Program-made: the position numbers and the translations under genes
Shown: positions 37,666 to 46,893 of the stretch, piece by piece
How positions within the stretch are numbered: position 1 is the stretch's first letter
Layout: each line of letters begins with the position of its first letter
Notes under the pieces: generated by a model
The model's input: only the letters and a program-made list of their open reading frames with translations
Databases searched by the model: none
What the model was told of the DNA's origin: nothing
Assembly (NCBI RefSeq): GCF_025345565.1
Contig: NZ_CP054475.1
Coordinates: 3,062,006 to 3,126,005, forward strand
DNA: 64,000 bases
Origin: Thalassolituus hydrocarboniclasticus
GTDB taxonomy: Bacteria; Pseudomonadota; Gammaproteobacteria; Pseudomonadales; Oceanobacteraceae
Reading direction: 5' to 3'

Positions 37666-39171
37666 ATGTCCGACTTCTCCGCTGTTATGCCAATGCTGCC
37701 CACACACCAGACCCTGATGGTACAGGGCACCACGTCCGATGCCGGCAAGAGCACACTGGTCTGCGCGCTGGGGCGCATTCTGGCCGATGCACATATCCGC
37801 ACCGCACCCTTTAAACCGCAGAATATGGCACTCAACAGCGCAGTAACGGCCGACGGCGGAGAGATTGGTCGCGCGCAGGCATTACAGGCACAGGCCTGTC
37901 GTCTGGCACCCACCACCGATATGAACCCGGTATTACTTAAGCCCAACAGCGACACCGGCGCTCAGGTAATTATTCAGGGCAAAGCGGTCGGTAATCTGCC
38001 CGCGCAGGATTATCACGCCTATAAAAAAACCGCCATGAATGCGGTACTGGATTCGTACCAGCGTCTGCAGCAACACTATTCATGGGTGCTGGTCGAAGGT
38101 GCCGGCAGCCCCGCGGAAATTAATCTGCGCGCCAATGATATTGCCAATATGGGGTTTGCCGAAGCCGTCGATTGCCCGGTGATTCTGATTGCCGATATTG
38201 ATCGCGGCGGTGTCTTTGCACATTTACTGGGAACATTAGCCTGCCTCAGTGACAGCGAACGCGCACGTGTTGTTGGCTTTGTGATTAACCGTTTCCGCGG
38301 CGATATTGCCCTGCTGCAGGATGGCCTCGACTGGCTGGAAGAAAAAACCGGTAAACCGGTATTAGGGGTTCTGCCTTACCTGCACGGTTTATACCTGGAT
38401 GCCGAAGATGCCGTCAGCCAGCAACAGGTAGAGCAGGATAAAAATAAAGTCATTAATGTGGTGGTGCCGGTTTACCCGCGCACCAGCAACCACACCGATT
38501 TCGACGCATTGCGCGTACATCCGCAGGTCAATTTAATTCTGGTCGGCCCGGAACAAACACCACCGCCGGCGGATTTTGTTATTTTACCCGGCTCCAAAAA
38601 TACCCGCGCCGATCTTAACTGGCTGCAAACCCAGCCCGGTAACTGGCCACAATATCTGCAGCGTCACCTGCGTTATGGCGGCAAACTGCTGGGAATCTGC
38701 GGTGGCTTACAGATGCTGGGAGAAAGCATCAGTGATCCGCATGGCATTGAAGGAACAGCCGGCAGCAACACGGGTTTGGGTTATCTGCCATTAATCAGTG
38801 AATTAAAAGCCGATAAAACATTACGCCTCGTCAGTGGCGAATTACGCTTGCCGGATCAGCCGGTTGTTGCGGCTCGGGGTTATGAAATTCATGCCGGAAT
38901 TTCACTCAGCAACGACGATATTCAGGATATCGGCTGCGGCTGGCTCAGTAACGATGGCCAGATAATGGCCACTTACTGGCACGGTATATTTGATACGCCA
39001 GAAGCCCTGCAGCAAATATTACACTGGGCCGGATTGTCCGACGGTAAGACCATTGATTTTAACAGCATCCGTGAACAGCAAATCGATCGTCTGGCCCTCA
39101 GCGTAAAACAACACATCGACTGGCATAAATTAAGTACAACTCTGTATAACTTTAACGTCGCCAGAACGTAA
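37666..39171 (+). CDS. cobQ: Cobyric acid synthase CobQ
   Basis: 501 aa from ATG 37666; ATG 37687 is an alternative closer to [15 protein letters not shown]. Glutamine-dependent amidation of adenosylcobyrinic diamide to cobyric acid. N-terminal dethiobiotin-synthase-like ATP domain with P-loop [10 protein letters not shown] and [21 protein letters not shown]-terminal amidotransferase domain with nucleophile Cys in [13 protein letters not shown] and the His in YWHGIFD. Divergent from the cbiB gene across 42 bp. Its presence without ring-synthesis genes here suggests either distant loci or partial-corrinoid salvage. Confidence 0.95.
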   Translation: MSDFSAVMPMLPTHQTLMVQGTTSDAGKSTLVCALGRILADAHIRTAPFKPQNMALNSAVTADGGEIGRAQALQAQACRLAPTTDMNPVLLKPNSDTGAQVIIQGKAVGNLPAQDYHAYKKTAMNAVLDSYQRLQQHYSWVLVEGAGSPAEINLRANDIANMGFAEAVDCPVILIADIDRGGVFAHLLGTLACLSDSERARVVGFVINRFRGDIALLQDGLDWLEEKTGKPVLGVLPYLHGLYLDAEDAVSQQQVEQDKNKVINVVVPVYPRTSNHTDFDALRVHPQVNLILVGPEQTPPPADFVILPGSKNTRADLNWLQTQPGNWPQYLQRHLRYGGKLLGICGGLQMLGESISDPHGIEGTAGSNTGLGYLPLISELKADKTLRLVSGELRLPDQPVVAARGYEIHAGISLSNDDIQDIGCGWLSNDGQIMATYWHGIFDTPEALQQILHWAGLSDGKTIDFNSIREQQIDRLALSVKQHIDWHKLSTTLYNFNVART

Positions 39172-39280
39172 CAAAGTGTCACAACATTAAGACTAAAGCG
39201 CCTTTGCAATTTGCGACAAAAATCCGTACTCTGCGCCGCCTTTTCAATCCATAACAGCGCTATCAACAAGGTACAGAATC

Positions 39281-39679
39281 ATGGGCGATGCCGATAAGGT
39301 TTTTCAAAGCTATGGCCGCAGCTGCAATAACCCTGTTTTTTACGAGGACTTTTACAACGCCTTCATGAACAAATCCGCCGATATCCGGGCCATGTTTATA
39401 AACACCGATATGGCAGCACAGCGCGGTTTATTACGCGGCGGTATTATGTGGCTGGTGATGTACGCACGGGGCATGTCTGACAATAAAATCCGCGCACTGG
39501 GCGAAAGCCACAGCCGTAAAAACATGAACATTAATCCAGCGCATTACAGCCTGTGGATGGATGCTCTGATGGAAACCCTGAGTAAGCATGACCCCCAGTT
39601 TGATGCAGAACTGGAACGGACCTGGCGCGCCACACTGCGTCCGGCAATTGAAATTATTCAGACTATGTATGATCAGTAA
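39281..39679 (+). CDS. Single-domain globin
   Basis: 132 aa. Helical heme protein of globin fold: SYGRSCNNPVFYEDFYNAF (helices A-B), RAMFINTDMAAQRGLLRGG around the distal side, and proximal His77 in RALGESHSRKNMNI, then PAHYSLWMDALMETL. No linked reductase or signalling domain; probably binds O2 or NO. Stands alone 109 bp after cobQ, probably not part of the cobalamin function. Confidence 0.85.
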   Translation: MGDADKVFQSYGRSCNNPVFYEDFYNAFMNKSADIRAMFINTDMAAQRGLLRGGIMWLVMYARGMSDNKIRALGESHSRKNMNINPAHYSLWMDALMETLSKHDPQFDAELERTWRATLRPAIEIIQTMYDQ

Positions 39680-39864
39680 ACACTGCGTTCCGGCAGAAAT
39701 ATAACGGTACAGCTAAAAATTAACTGATATATCAACAGTTAGCCTGATGTCTGTCAGACCAATAAAAACCGGCACTGACAGACAACAAAGCTTTCTGGCC
39801 TGCTGCGTCCATATTTACGCCTCGATATCTGATTACCTGATAAAAACTTTCGCGCTGAGAAATT

Positions 39865-40497
39865 ATGGATTTATTACAGGGTTTATTACTGATTACGTCC
39901 ATCCATCTGTTAGCCGCCGCATCGCCCGGCCCTGATTTTGTTCTGGTCAGTCAGCAAACCCTGCGTTACGGACGTAAAACCGGATTGCTTTGCAGCCTGG
40001 GAATTGCTCTGGGGCTATCTGTGCATATTTTATATTCGGCCGTTGGCCTGGCAGCGCTGATTGCCAACTCGGTATTCGCACTGTTGATACTGAAAATCGC
40101 CGGTGGTTGCTATCTGCTGTATCTGGGAATTCAGGGGCTGAAAAGCAAAGCCGGCAGCATGGACAATGTTCCCACAGAAGCAATAGCGACAAAACCCAAA
40201 ACGGCTGCACGCATTATCGCGGCCGGTTTTTTATGCAATGCGTTAAACCCTAAAGCACCGGTGTATTTCGTTGCATTATTTACGCTGGTTTTATCCGCCG
40301 ATATGCCGCTGTATCAGTTAGCGATTTATGGAGTATGGATCATGCTGATTCAGATGGCGTGGTTTTCGGCGGTAGTGATACTGCTGTCCCGTCCGGCGGT
40401 GTCAGCGTACTTTAAACGCTTCGGTCATTGGATTGACCGTATTTTAGGTGGAGCCATGATTGCACTGGGTATTAAGTTACTGGCCAGCCGTCAGTAA
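39865..40497 (+). CDS. LysE family amino-acid exporter
   Basis: 210 aa, six predicted membrane helices. LysE/RhtB exporter opening ITSIHLLAAASPGPDFVLVS with the conserved PGPD motif, followed by GRKTGLLCSLGIALGL and FLCNALNPKAPVYFVALF. Exports amino acids or related small molecules; substrate unknown. Isolated gene with a 185-bp upstream spacer in which nothing clear was seen. Confidence 0.93.
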   Translation: MDLLQGLLLITSIHLLAAASPGPDFVLVSQQTLRYGRKTGLLCSLGIALGLSVHILYSAVGLAALIANSVFALLILKIAGGCYLLYLGIQGLKSKAGSMDNVPTEAIATKPKTAARIIAAGFLCNALNPKAPVYFVALFTLVLSADMPLYQLAIYGVWIMLIQMAWFSAVVILLSRPAVSAYFKRFGHWIDRILGGAMIALGIKLLASRQ

Positions 40498-40529
40498 CTT
40501 AAATAATCACGCCCCTCTTCCGTTACCCT

Positions 40530-40841
40530 TTATTCCTTTTCACCCTGCTCCGGTGCAATCACAGGCTCAGACTTTTGCGCATCACGCGGAATATAAACGG
40601 AAGATCCCACAGGCTTACCGACATTACGGATAATGTCCTCAACCGAGGAATATTTTTCCATCCGGTAATAATTGCCAAATGCCAGAGAGTCCACTTCGTC
40701 TTTATGCGGGTCTGCAGCATTTTCTCTGTTGTCTGACAGTGCGTTGTCGCTTTCAGAAACAACATCATCATATCCATCGGCAACAGCAACAGCGGATAAC
40801 AGCGCAAACAAAGCAGCCGGCAGGCAGTGTTTATAGTTCAT
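40530..40841 (-). CDS. Small exported protein of unknown function
   Basis: 103 aa from ATG 40841, overlapping the stop of the lipoprotein gene by one base (TAATG), hence coupled to it. Signal peptide (1-21: CLPAALFALLSAVAVADG), then an acidic, polar chain (DDVVSESDNALSDNREN, then KDEVDSLAFGNYYRMEKY). No cysteine after cleavage and no known family recognised. Probably periplasmic. Confidence 0.65.
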   Translation of the reverse strand: MNYKHCLPAALFALLSAVAVADGYDDVVSESDNALSDNRENAADPHKDEVDSLAFGNYYRMEKYSSVEDIIRNVGKPVGSSVYIPRDAQKSEPVIAPEQGEKE

Positions 40842-41182
40842 TATTCCACCTTCCATACATAATCAAAGCCACAGTCAATCGGCACATCTTTCTGGATAAC
40901 CTCTGTCGCATCAGTACGAACCACTTTCAGCGTGTAGGTCTTTCCACACTCGACGCCACTGATCTTATAGCTCTGGCCGGTAGAAATAAATTTCCCCTCA
41001 ATCTGGTTCGGTCCGTAGCCAGAACCATCGGAAATATAAAAGGCATTTAAACTGGTAAAAGCTTTGTTATAGATAACAATCGACGAAGTAGTACTAACTG
41101 GCTGATCAGTATCTGAAACCTCCAGCCCACAACCAGACAAGAACAGCCCCAATAAAAGAATATATAAATTACGCACACACAT
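40841..41182 (-). CDS. Small lipoprotein of unknown function
   Basis: 113 aa. Signal peptide with lipobox LSGC (Cys18), Gly at +2, so outer-membrane sorting is likely. After lipidation the chain is beta-rich with four strands and a VECGKTYTLKVVRTDATEVI segment that looks like an immunoglobulin-like or fibronectin-like small domain; two cysteines (VECG and IDCGFD) could form a disulfide. First gene of a two-gene unit. No known family recognised. Confidence 0.7.
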   Translation of the reverse strand: MCVRNLYILLLGLFLSGCGLEVSDTDQPVSTTSSIVIYNKAFTSLNAFYISDGSGYGPNQIEGKFISTGQSYKISGVECGKTYTLKVVRTDATEVIQKDVPIDCGFDYVWKVE

Positions 41183-41255
41183 ACCTGATCATTTTTATAA
41201 TTATCAGCAGAATAACATTGCTTTCTGCCAGAAAAAACCGCTGTTACTGGCAGTA

Positions 41256-42041
41256 TTACAGAGCTATCGCCGCCAGCAACAGTGCTTCCTGAATCTCAAT
41301 GGTGGCGCCCAGAGTATCGCCGGTACAGCCCCCCAGACGTTTTATCATGGCCGCACGGGCCATCATCAGAATGGTCAGCCACAGAGCGAGAATAAACAGC
41401 GCCTGGGTCTGTAAAAACAAACCGGCCAGCAACGCCAGCAGCGTTCCGGTAATGCCCACCACGAACGGCGTCGCCCCCGCTACCAGTGCACTGGCCAGTC
41501 CTTTTTTACGCACATAAGGGGTGGTTGCCAGCAATCCCGGCACCGCGCCACGGGCCAGCATTGGCACCAGTATAAAACCGGCGATTAACAGCCAGATATT
41601 CCAGCTGCCACTGCCGCTCTGGGCTTTATCCAGCAGCGCATAAATGGCGGCGAATTTAACCAGCAGAATTACTGCAATAACAGTAACGCCCATCGGCCCG
41701 CTTTGCGGATCTTTCATAATCGCCAGCGTGCGTTCTTTATTGCCCAGTCCGCCCACCCAGGCGTCGGCGCTGTCAGCCAGACCATCCAGATGCAGAGCAC
41801 CGCTGAATACGACCCAGATAAATAATAACAATGCCGCCAGTAACAGCAGCGAAACCTGCGGATTATAAAAAACGCAGGCGGCAGTAAAGGCCAGCAGGCT
41901 GAGGCCGAGCAGGCAACCAATAAGCGGATAAAACACCAGTGAGCGGGCGGCTACAGCCTCATCCACACGTTTTAAATACGGCGTCGGCAGACGCGTCAGA
42001 AAAGCCATGGCATACCAGAATGCCCACCAGTGCAGATTCAC
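41256..42041 (-). CDS. cobS: Adenosylcobinamide-GDP ribazoletransferase (cobalamin synthase) CobS
   Basis: 261 aa integral membrane enzyme, the last step of nucleotide-loop assembly. Family motifs FLTRLPTPY at the N-terminus and GALHLDGLADSADAWVGG with the catalytic acidic residues, then MKDPQSGPMGV and a C-terminal LGGCTGDTLGATIEIQEAL. Five to six hydrophobic segments. Its start overlaps the phosphatase stop by four bases (ATGA) at the end of the cobU-cobT-cobC-cobS run. Confidence 0.96.
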   Translation of the reverse strand: MNLHWWAFWYAMAFLTRLPTPYLKRVDEAVAARSLVFYPLIGCLLGLSLLAFTAACVFYNPQVSLLLLAALLLFIWVVFSGALHLDGLADSADAWVGGLGNKERTLAIMKDPQSGPMGVTVIAVILLVKFAAIYALLDKAQSGSGSWNIWLLIAGFILVPMLARGAVPGLLATTPYVRKKGLASALVAGATPFVVGITGTLLALLAGLFLQTQALFILALWLTILMMARAAMIKRLGGCTGDTLGATIEIQEALLLAAIAL

Positions 42042-42682
42042 ACAGCCTCCTGGTCGTCGGGATGTAAGACCGAGCCGTCCATACCTTCGAGGCTGACCCA
42101 GACCTGTTCTTTACCCTGATATTCGCTGTGATCAATTTTAAACCGCAGCAAACCGGCGTAAGGAATGGCCAGCCGGTTCATGGCTTCCGGCGCCAGGCTC
42201 AGCAGCTGCTGCGCCAGCACCCGCATCACACCACCGTGGCTGACCAGCAGCAGATGTTCACCACGGTGATCCTGCAGCAGCTCCTGCCAGGCAGCACCGA
42301 CCCGCTGCTGCAACTGCGGTACCGGCTCACCATTCGGCGCACAGAAATTCAGCGGATCGGCCCACAAACGGCGCGAGTCATCGGCATATTCAGCCATCAC
42401 TTCGCTGACATCGCGATTTTCCCAGTCGCCATAATCAATCTCCGCCCAGCGCTCATCACACGCCAGCGGCAAATTACGGGCGCTGGCCAGTTGTTCTGCC
42501 GCGCTGTGGCAGCGGCTTAACGGCGAGCTGATAATCCGTGTCCAGCGGCTGTCAAAGCGGCGCACCCGTTCGGCAAACTGCCAGCGGCCAAGCTCTGTCA
42601 GGGCATGGTCGGTACGACCACGGAAGACATTGCCACCTTCCGGTTCGCCATGGCGGATAAGATCGATACGGGTGGTGCTCAT
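42038..42682 (-). CDS. Alpha-ribazole phosphatase, histidine phosphatase family (CobC in enteric naming)
   Basis: 214 aa from ATG 42682; the frame runs upstream into cobT but without family similarity. Phosphoglycerate-mutase-like fold: RHGEPEGGN with catalytic His11, RIISSPLSRCHSAAEQLA, EIDYGDWENRD and the second His in LLLVSHGGVMRV. Removes phosphate from alpha-ribazole phosphate (or cobalamin 5'-phosphate). Sixteen bases after cobT and overlapping cobS, so the role is well supported by context. Confidence 0.92.
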   Translation of the reverse strand: MSTTRIDLIRHGEPEGGNVFRGRTDHALTELGRWQFAERVRRFDSRWTRIISSPLSRCHSAAEQLASARNLPLACDERWAEIDYGDWENRDVSEVMAEYADDSRRLWADPLNFCAPNGEPVPQLQQRVGAAWQELLQDHRGEHLLLVSHGGVMRVLAQQLLSLAPEAMNRLAIPYAGLLRFKIDHSEYQGKEQVWVSLEGMDGSVLHPDDQEAV

Positions 42683-42698
42683 CAGCGGCTTCCTTATT

Positions 42699-43754
42699 TC
42701 AGTTACCGGACTGTACCGCGGCTTCAGCAAAGGTCGCCATCTGGTTATGCAGCGCCAGCGCCTGTTGCACCAGACCCACCGCCACCGCCGCACCGGAACC
42801 TTCGCCCAGACGTAAACCCAGCTGCACCAGCGGCTTGCCATCCAGCGCGGTCAGTAAGGCGCGGTGGCCCGGTTCGGCTGAACTGTGACCAAACAGCATC
42901 CAGTCACGGGCGCCGGCATTCAGCTGCACCGCCAGCAAGGCTGCAGAGCTGGCAATAAAACCGTCCACCAGCACCGGTATACCGAGCTGTGCAGCACGCA
43001 GATAAGCGCCGGCCATGGCGGCAATTTCCAGTCCGCCCACCTGCTCCAGTGCCGCCAGCGGCGAATCCACCAGCGCCCGGGCACGCTCACAGCTTTGCGC
43101 CAGAATCTGTTGTTTATGGCTGAGGGCTTCGCCCTGAACACCGGTGCCCGGGCCAACCAGCGCATTCACATCCTGTTTGAGTAACAGCGCGCTCAGGCAG
43201 CTGGCCGCCGAGGTGTTCCCAATGCCCATTTCACCGGCCATAAACAGGTCACAACCTTCGGCCTGCAGACGCTCAATCTGTTCAGCGCCAATCTGTAGAG
43301 CCTGCAGCGCCTGAGCGTTGCTCATCGCGGCCTGCTGTGAAAAATCGTTGGTGCCCGGCATCACCGCGCGCTGAATCACGCCGCTGAGCTGATCGGCCGG
43401 AAACGCCGTGCCACAGTTCACCACCGACAGGCCCATGGTATGGAAACGTGCCAGTACCGAAATCGCCGCGCCGCCGGCAACAAAGTTTTTCAGCATCTCA
43501 ACCGTAACCGCCTGCGGAAACGCCGATACACCCTGCGCGACCACGCCATGATCACCAGCAAACACCACGCACTGCGGGTTATTAATCTGCGGTTTAACCT
43601 GCCCCTGCCAGGCGGCAAAAGCCACAGCAACGTCTTCCAGCTGGCCCAGAGAACCCGGTGGCTTGGTTAATTGTGACTGACGCTCCAGCGCCTGTTGTTG
43701 GGTTTCAGCAGAAAGAGGAGCGGTGGCCTGTTGCCACCAGAATTCAACGGTCAT
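42699..43754 (-). CDS. cobT: Nicotinate-nucleotide:dimethylbenzimidazole phosphoribosyltransferase CobT
   Basis: 351 aa. Makes alpha-ribazole phosphate from the lower base. TKPPGSLGQLEDVA at the start, VFAGDHGVVAQGVSAFP and MGIGNTSAASCLSALLL at the nucleotide site, and the catalytic Glu in GLRLGEGSGAAVAVGL near residue 317. Preceded by cobU (52 bp) and followed by the phosphatase (16 bp). Confidence 0.97.
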   Translation of the reverse strand: MTVEFWWQQATAPLSAETQQQALERQSQLTKPPGSLGQLEDVAVAFAAWQGQVKPQINNPQCVVFAGDHGVVAQGVSAFPQAVTVEMLKNFVAGGAAISVLARFHTMGLSVVNCGTAFPADQLSGVIQRAVMPGTNDFSQQAAMSNAQALQALQIGAEQIERLQAEGCDLFMAGEMGIGNTSAASCLSALLLKQDVNALVGPGTGVQGEALSHKQQILAQSCERARALVDSPLAALEQVGGLEIAAMAGAYLRAAQLGIPVLVDGFIASSAALLAVQLNAGARDWMLFGHSSAEPGHRALLTALDGKPLVQLGLRLGEGSGAAVAVGLVQQALALHNQMATFAEAAVQSGN

Positions 43755-43806
43755 AACACCTGTCTTAATTTATTGATAAATCGTTCATTGTAAAAAGGCG
43801 TGCACC

Positions 43807-44343
43807 TTAACTGCGCTTAACCGCCATGGGAATACCCGCAACCACCAGCGTTACATCATGCGCCAGCCGGGCAATGTCCTGATGCAGCCGTCCGGCTTCA
43901 TCAACAAAGCGCCGGCTCAGCTCGCCCATCGGCACAATGCCATAGCCCACTTCGTTGGACACCAGCAGCAGCGGCTGCTGTAACTGTTGCAGCTCATCCA
44001 TTAACGCCGCTTTCTGCCGTTCCCAGTAATCGTTCTGATCACTGAGCAGGCAGTTGGTCAGCCACAGGGTCAGGCAGTCGACCAGAATCACCGCCGCCGG
44101 ATGCTCTTTACGCACACGCTGCAGCGCTGCTGCCAGCTGCAAAGGCTCTTCCAGCGTCAGCCAGTGCGCCGGGCGCTGCTCGCGGTGGTGGATAATGCGT
44201 TGCTGCATTTCGCCGTCCAGCGCCTGTGCGGTGGCAATATACACCACCTCCGCAGCCTCTCCGGCCAGCTGCTCAGCCTGGGTCTCGCCGTAACGGCTTT
44301 TGCCTGAACGCGCACCGCCCAGAATCAGTTCAAGCCTGTTCAT
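43807..44343 (-). CDS. cobU: Adenosylcobinamide kinase/guanylyltransferase CobU (CobP)
   Basis: 178 aa from ATG 44343; the longer frame to 44460 runs into the divergent PilZ gene. Bifunctional enzyme that phosphorylates adenosylcobinamide and then adds GMP. Walker A GGARSGKS near residues 8-15, LVDCLTLWLTNCLL as the Walker B region, and VSNEVGYGIVPMGELSRRF with the GTP-site residues. First gene of the cobU-cobT-phosphatase-cobS run, divergent from the PilZ gene across 58 bp. Confidence 0.96.
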   Translation of the reverse strand: MNRLELILGGARSGKSRYGETQAEQLAGEAAEVVYIATAQALDGEMQQRIIHHREQRPAHWLTLEEPLQLAAALQRVRKEHPAAVILVDCLTLWLTNCLLSDQNDYWERQKAALMDELQQLQQPLLLVSNEVGYGIVPMGELSRRFVDEAGRLHQDIARLAHDVTLVVAGIPMAVKRS

Positions 44344-44401
44344 GTTGTTTACGAACCTTGGGTCTACACTAAAAAAATGGAAACTTACCAGAGAAAGATC
44401 A

Positions 44402-44752
44402 ATGAGTACGAACTCTGACCACGAACAACGCATGCATCCACGCTGGATTCTGAAAAGCAACGTCAGTGTATTCGAACGGCAAAGTAAGGAATACCTTGGC
44501 CTGCTGGTCGATTGCTCTGAACAGGGGGTGATGATTTCAACTTATGAACAGCTGCAACCCGGCACCCAATTGCTGCTCGATCTGGTCGATATCGCCCCTA
44601 ATGTGAACACCCGCCGCACCGGCCAGTGCAGCGCTGAAGTCGTCTGGTGCGACAAAATCACCCCCAGCCTCTACGGCAACGGCTGCCGCATCAGCCAGCA
44701 GGACGACATTCTCGGTATGATGCTGAAAAGCTACCGCCACGCGCACGATTAA
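44402..44752 (+). CDS. PilZ-domain cyclic-di-GMP-binding protein
   Basis: 116 aa from ATG 44402; the frame is open upstream but the PilZ fold starts after this Met. Single PilZ domain: RxxxR in QRMHPRW (Arg10, Arg14) and DCSEQG match the (D/N)xSxxG motif, so c-di-GMP binding is expected. No effector domain is attached. Divergent from cobU and unrelated in function; partner protein not visible. Confidence 0.9.
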   Translation: MSTNSDHEQRMHPRWILKSNVSVFERQSKEYLGLLVDCSEQGVMISTYEQLQPGTQLLLDLVDIAPNVNTRRTGQCSAEVVWCDKITPSLYGNGCRISQQDDILGMMLKSYRHAHD

Positions 44753-44831
44753 TTCTTCCTCCTGACAGTCTGTTGGCCTGCGCCTGCAGACTGTTACACT
44801 GCCGCCAGTTTCTTTCTGATGAGCCTTCACC

Positions 44832-45749
44832 ATGCTGCAATTCGGCATCGACCTGGGTGGCACCAAAACCGAAATCATTGTTCTCGATCCGCAGGGTAAC
44901 AGCCTGCTGCGTGAGCGCAGTGCTACTCCGGCACAAAGTTATGACGCCATAGTCGCCAATATCGCTGCCATGGTGGAAAGTGCGGCTAGTCGTCTCGGCT
45001 GCCATGACTTTTCTCTGGGTATCGGTATTCCCGGCGCGGTCAGCCCCGCCAGCGGACTGATCAAGAACGCCAACACCACCTGCCTGATCGGCCGTGATTT
45101 ACAGGGCGATCTGCAAAAGCGACTCCAGCTTCTGCTGCAACGCCCACTGGTTCTGGCCAACGACGCCGACTGTTTTGCCCTGTCCGAAGCCAGCGATGGC
45201 AGCGGCGCCGGTTTTGCCTCAGTGTTTGCGGTGATTATCGGCACCGGTTGTGGCGGCGGCTGGGTGATCAACGGCCGCCTGCTCAGCGGCCCCAATGCCA
45301 TCGCCGGCGAATGGGGGCACAACCCGTTGCTGTGGCGCGACGCCTCTGACAGTGAAATCGACTGTTACTGCGGCCAGAAAGGCTGCCTCGAAACCCTGTT
45401 ATCCGGCCCCGGACTGCGTCAGCAGGCCGCACAGGAAACCGGCCTCAGCCTCAGCGCGCAGGAGTGGAACACGCTGGCTGAACAACAGGACCCACAGGCG
45501 CAGGCGGTGCTTGCACGCTACTACCGCCGTCTGGCCAAAGCCCTGGCTGGTGTCATCAACCTGATCGACCCGCACGTGATTGTACTGGGCGGTGGTGTCT
45601 CCAACCTGCCCGGCATTTATCAGGAAGTGCCTGCGCTCTGGGCCGACTATGTATTCTCCGATACCGTCAGCACACCACTGAAACAGGCACTGCACGGTGA
45701 TTCCAGCGGTGTACGCGGTGCTGCCTGGCTGGGAGCGGCGGCATGCTGA
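44832..45749 (+). CDS. ROK-family sugar kinase (Mak-like fructokinase)
   Basis: 305 aa. ATP-dependent sugar kinase: phosphate loop FGIDLGGTKTEI, catalytic Asp in ANDADCFALSEA, ROK zinc motif EIDCYCGQKGCLE, and IVLGGGVSNLP plus HGDSSGVRGAAWL at the end. The sequence is close to E. coli manno(fructo)kinase Mak. Substrate inferred only. Overlaps the next gene, a MerR-type regulator, by seven bases. Confidence 0.9.
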   Translation: MLQFGIDLGGTKTEIIVLDPQGNSLLRERSATPAQSYDAIVANIAAMVESAASRLGCHDFSLGIGIPGAVSPASGLIKNANTTCLIGRDLQGDLQKRLQLLLQRPLVLANDADCFALSEASDGSGAGFASVFAVIIGTGCGGGWVINGRLLSGPNAIAGEWGHNPLLWRDASDSEIDCYCGQKGCLETLLSGPGLRQQAAQETGLSLSAQEWNTLAEQQDPQAQAVLARYYRRLAKALAGVINLIDPHVIVLGGGVSNLPGIYQEVPALWADYVFSDTVSTPLKQALHGDSSGVRGAAWLGAAAC

Positions 45750-46105
45750 TCGGCGCGGCATCAAAACAGACCGGGCTGAGCCAGAAAGCCATCCGCCTGT
45801 ACGAACAGCAGGGCCTGATCCGGCCGCAGCGGATCGGCCGTTACCGCCACTTTTCGGCGGCCGATATCGATCTGTTGCTGCTGATTCGCGAAGCCCGCGC
45901 TCTGGGGATTCCGCTGCAACGGCTGAAAGCCGCCATCCGTTATCAGAATCAGCAGCCTGACTGGAGCACACTGCGCACGTTTTTGCTGCAGTTCCGTGGC
46001 GAAGTCGAAGCCGAAGTGATGCGCCAGCAACAACGCCTGCAGCAGCTCGACCATTGTTTGCACAGCATCAGCGATTGTCCGCTGGTGCCGGCAGAAAAAA
46101 TATGA
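45743..46105 (+). CDS. MerR-family transcriptional regulator
   Basis: 120 aa. Winged-helix DNA-binding domain (SKQTGLSQKAIRLYEQQGLI, then GRYRHFSAADIDLLLLIREARALG), followed by the dimer helix and a short C-terminal end with Cys105 and Cys112. The pair resembles metal or thiol sensing but the usual CueR/ZntR ligand positions are not clear. The overlap with the ROK kinase couples translation. The flavoprotein gene 93 bp downstream is a possible target. Confidence 0.87.
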   Translation: MLIGAASKQTGLSQKAIRLYEQQGLIRPQRIGRYRHFSAADIDLLLLIREARALGIPLQRLKAAIRYQNQQPDWSTLRTFLLQFRGEVEAEVMRQQQRLQQLDHCLHSISDCPLVPAEKI

Positions 46106-46198
46106 CGCTGCCGCTTAATCCGGCCCGGTCTTGACTCTGCCCTTAGGGGCAGACCCGATACTTGAAAACCCAACCATACACACCGGAGTTTTCTTCTT

Positions 46199-46828
46199 AT
46201 GCCTAAACACATTCTGATCCTCAACGGCCACCCGGACCGTAACCGCCTGTGCGGCGCGCTGGCTGACGCTTACCAGAACGCGGCGGCTAAGGGGGCTAAG
46301 GGGGCTGAGAGGGCTGAGATTCAGCGCTTTGATCTGGCCGACATGCAGTTCAATGCCAACCTCAGTCAGGGTTATGCCGAACAAGCTCCGCTGGAGCCCG
46401 ATCTGCTCAGCTTTCAGCAGGCATTGCGTGATTGCGATCATCTGCTGCTGGTCGCTCCCGTCTGGTGGGGCAGTGTTCCGGCCCGCCTGAAAGGCCTGTT
46501 TGACCGCACCTTACTGCCCGGTTTTGCCTTCCGCTATGAAGCCGGACAAACGCTGCAGGAAAAGCTGCTGCGCGGCAAAAGTGCCGAAGTCTTTCTGACG
46601 CTGGATACCCCGCCCTGGTATTTCCGCTGGTTTCAAAAAGCTCCGGCGGTGTATCAGCTGAACCATGCCACCCTGGGATTCTGTGGTTTCAAACCGGTCA
46701 AAACCACGCTGTTCGGGCCGGTGATCAAATCCAGCGCCGAACAGCGCCAGCAGTGGCTGCAACAGGCTGCCAGCAAAGGCGGGAAAATCGCATCTGCAAG
46801 CAGGCGGACAGCCGCTCACTCTATGTAG
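46199..46828 (+). CDS. NAD(P)H-dependent oxidoreductase, flavodoxin-like fold
   Basis: 209 aa. Quinone reductase/NQO1-like fold: HILILNGHPDRNRLCGALAD at the FMN phosphate site, LLLVAPVWWGSVPARLKGLFD, and LDTPPWYFRWF near the isoalloxazine. A run of four 9-nt units (46286-46321) encodes an Ala-Lys/Glu-rich stretch (residues 30-41). Substrate unknown. Poor match to KefF-type partner genes in context; no kef nearby. Confidence 0.88.
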   Translation: MPKHILILNGHPDRNRLCGALADAYQNAAAKGAKGAERAEIQRFDLADMQFNANLSQGYAEQAPLEPDLLSFQQALRDCDHLLLVAPVWWGSVPARLKGLFDRTLLPGFAFRYEAGQTLQEKLLRGKSAEVFLTLDTPPWYFRWFQKAPAVYQLNHATLGFCGFKPVKTTLFGPVIKSSAEQRQQWLQQAASKGGKIASASRRTAAHSM

Positions 46829-46893
46829 ACCTTGTCGCGGCAGCGCCGGGCTGATAGAACTGAGGCATACACCCGTTTCAGGAGGAAGCCATC

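Noticed and set aside
36595-39171. Second cobalamin riboswitch between cbiB and cobQ
   Set aside because: The gap is about 42 bp, too short, and no B12 box is visible.
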